Source: an uncultured Veillonellaceae bacterium (GTDB lineage Bacteria > Bacillota > Negativicutes > Veillonellales > Dialisteraceae). Taken from it: a DNA stretch of 5,009 nucleotides. Below the pieces are notes generated by a model. The model ran no database searches and had not been told where the DNA came from. It saw only the letters and a list, made by a program, of their open reading frames with translations. Below are positions 4,635 through 5,009 of this stretch, piece by piece (position 1 is the first letter of the stretch; each line of letters opens with the position of its first letter). The stretch spans positions 1 through 5,009 of the forward strand of contig CAUBUJ010000127.1 in assembly GCA_958439155.1 (NCBI GenBank). Reading direction: 5' to 3'. The position numbers and the translations under genes were made by a program.

Positions 4635-4686
4635 ACCCCGCTCTTATGATGCACTTCCCGTCACGTTGCCTATGCGGGTCATCCCC

Positions 4687-5009
4687 TTACTGCTGCTTCA
4701 GGCAGACATCGAGCATTTCCTGACCAAGCTGGCCGTTGGCTTTTACAAAGAGGTCGAGTACGCTCCTGGTAGCGTCGCGCCACTGGGCAAGGTCTTCCTT
4801 CGGTACTTCATAGACCTGCATGCCCAGTTTCTTCAGATCATCCAAGGCCTTCAAATCTTCCTTCTTGGAATTGGCGCGGATCGATTCCTGGACTTCTTTG
4901 GATGCTTCCGTGAGGGCTTTCTTCTGGTCGTCGCTCAGCTTGTTGTAGGATTTCTCATTGATGGTGACCAGCATTTCCGGCGCGGCCAGGTTGCAGAAGG
5001 TGAGGTACT
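4687..5009 (-). CDS. TRAP transporter solute-binding protein, DctP type (partial, C-terminal part)
   Basis: The frame is open from the right edge of the window to TAA at 4687-4689 and encodes the last 107 residues. The start codon lies outside. The read-in YLTFCNLAAPEMLVTINEKS, then LSDDQKKALTEASKEVQESI, a charged helix (KKEDLKALDDLKKLGMQVYEVP) and a final WRDATRSVLDLF helix match the C-terminal region of DctP-family periplasmic binding proteins. These capture carboxylate-type substrates and deliver them to a DctQ/DctM membrane pair, which would lie to the right or elsewhere. An internal Met at 4972-4974 is not a real start, because homology continues upstream of it. I see no clear terminator after the stop; the gene is convergent with the operon to the left. 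Confidence 0.88.
   Translation of the reverse strand, partial: YLTFCNLAAPEMLVTINEKSYNKLSDDQKKALTEASKEVQESIRANSKKEDLKALDDLKKLGMQVYEVPKEDLAQWRDATRSVLDLFVKANGQLGQEMLDVCLKQQ

Larger units (their letters stand above)
3265..4686. other. 1.4-kb gene-free repeat-rich spacer
   Basis: I find no convincing gene on either strand between the operon terminator and the end of the TRAP binding-protein gene. Open frames exist, the longest complete ones on the minus strand at 3504-3884 and 4020-4379. They lack ribosome sites and recognisable domains, and their sequence is built from palindromic repeats. The spacer separates convergent genes, so it needs no promoter, which may make it tolerant of repeat insertion. 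The repeats inside it are listed separately. Between 4209 and 4590 I see only small imperfect palindromes (for example CGAGCGTAGCGAG near 4387) and nothing I can name. Confidence 0.7.

Noticed and set aside
4372..5009. Plus-strand frame open from ATG 4372 to the window edge, more than 600 bases without a stop
   Set aside because: Its right half is the exact antisense of the well-supported TRAP binding-protein gene, and the left half runs through repeat copy 3. There is no ribosome site and no recognisable domain.

Overview
The window looks like chromosomal DNA from a moderately GC-rich bacterium of Firmicutes type. Strong AGGAGG-type ribosome binding sites, a Gx-transporter family membrane protein, a TRAP-transporter binding protein and many small palindromic intergenic repeats would fit a Negativicutes (Dialister/Veillonellaceae-like) genome. 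That placement is an inference from gene content and style. No marker gene is present to prove it.

Layout. Positions 1-165 hold a weak hairpin/T-tract and one copy of a dispersed repeat. A two-gene plus-strand unit follows: a Gx transporter-family membrane protein (166-678) and a lipoprotein with a cyclophilin-like fold (711-1223). It ends at a strong rho-independent terminator (about 1222-1260). A short spacer with a candidate promoter and two perfect inverted repeats leads into a tight three-gene plus-strand operon: a stand-alone B3/B4 (PheRS-beta-like) domain protein (1380-2144), a DEDDh 3'-5' exonuclease (2162-2749) and an O6-alkylguanine-DNA alkyltransferase homologue (2762-3223). It ends at a perfect 16-bp terminator stem (3223-3262). 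The alkyltransferase homologue has serine in place of the catalytic cysteine (LPSHR instead of PCHR), so it is best read as an alkyltransferase-like (ATL) damage-sensing protein, or a decayed enzyme, rather than a working suicide repair enzyme.

From 3265 to about 4686 there is no convincing gene. The 1.4 kb between the operon and a convergent minus-strand gene is filled with palindromic and tandem repeats: heptamer tracts, two REP-like units in inverted orientation, a roughly 195-bp element with terminal inverted repeats, and an 18-bp perfect palindrome. The window ends inside the C-terminal part of a TRAP-transporter solute-binding protein of DctP type (4687-5009, minus strand, N-terminus outside the window).

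Functionally, the exonuclease and the Cys-less alkyltransferase homologue suggest a small DNA-maintenance operon, with the B3/B4 protein as a co-transcribed partner of unknown relevance. The first two genes are probably membrane/envelope proteins whose substrate cannot be read from the sequence. I see no defence system, CRISPR array, RNA gene or transposase in this window.
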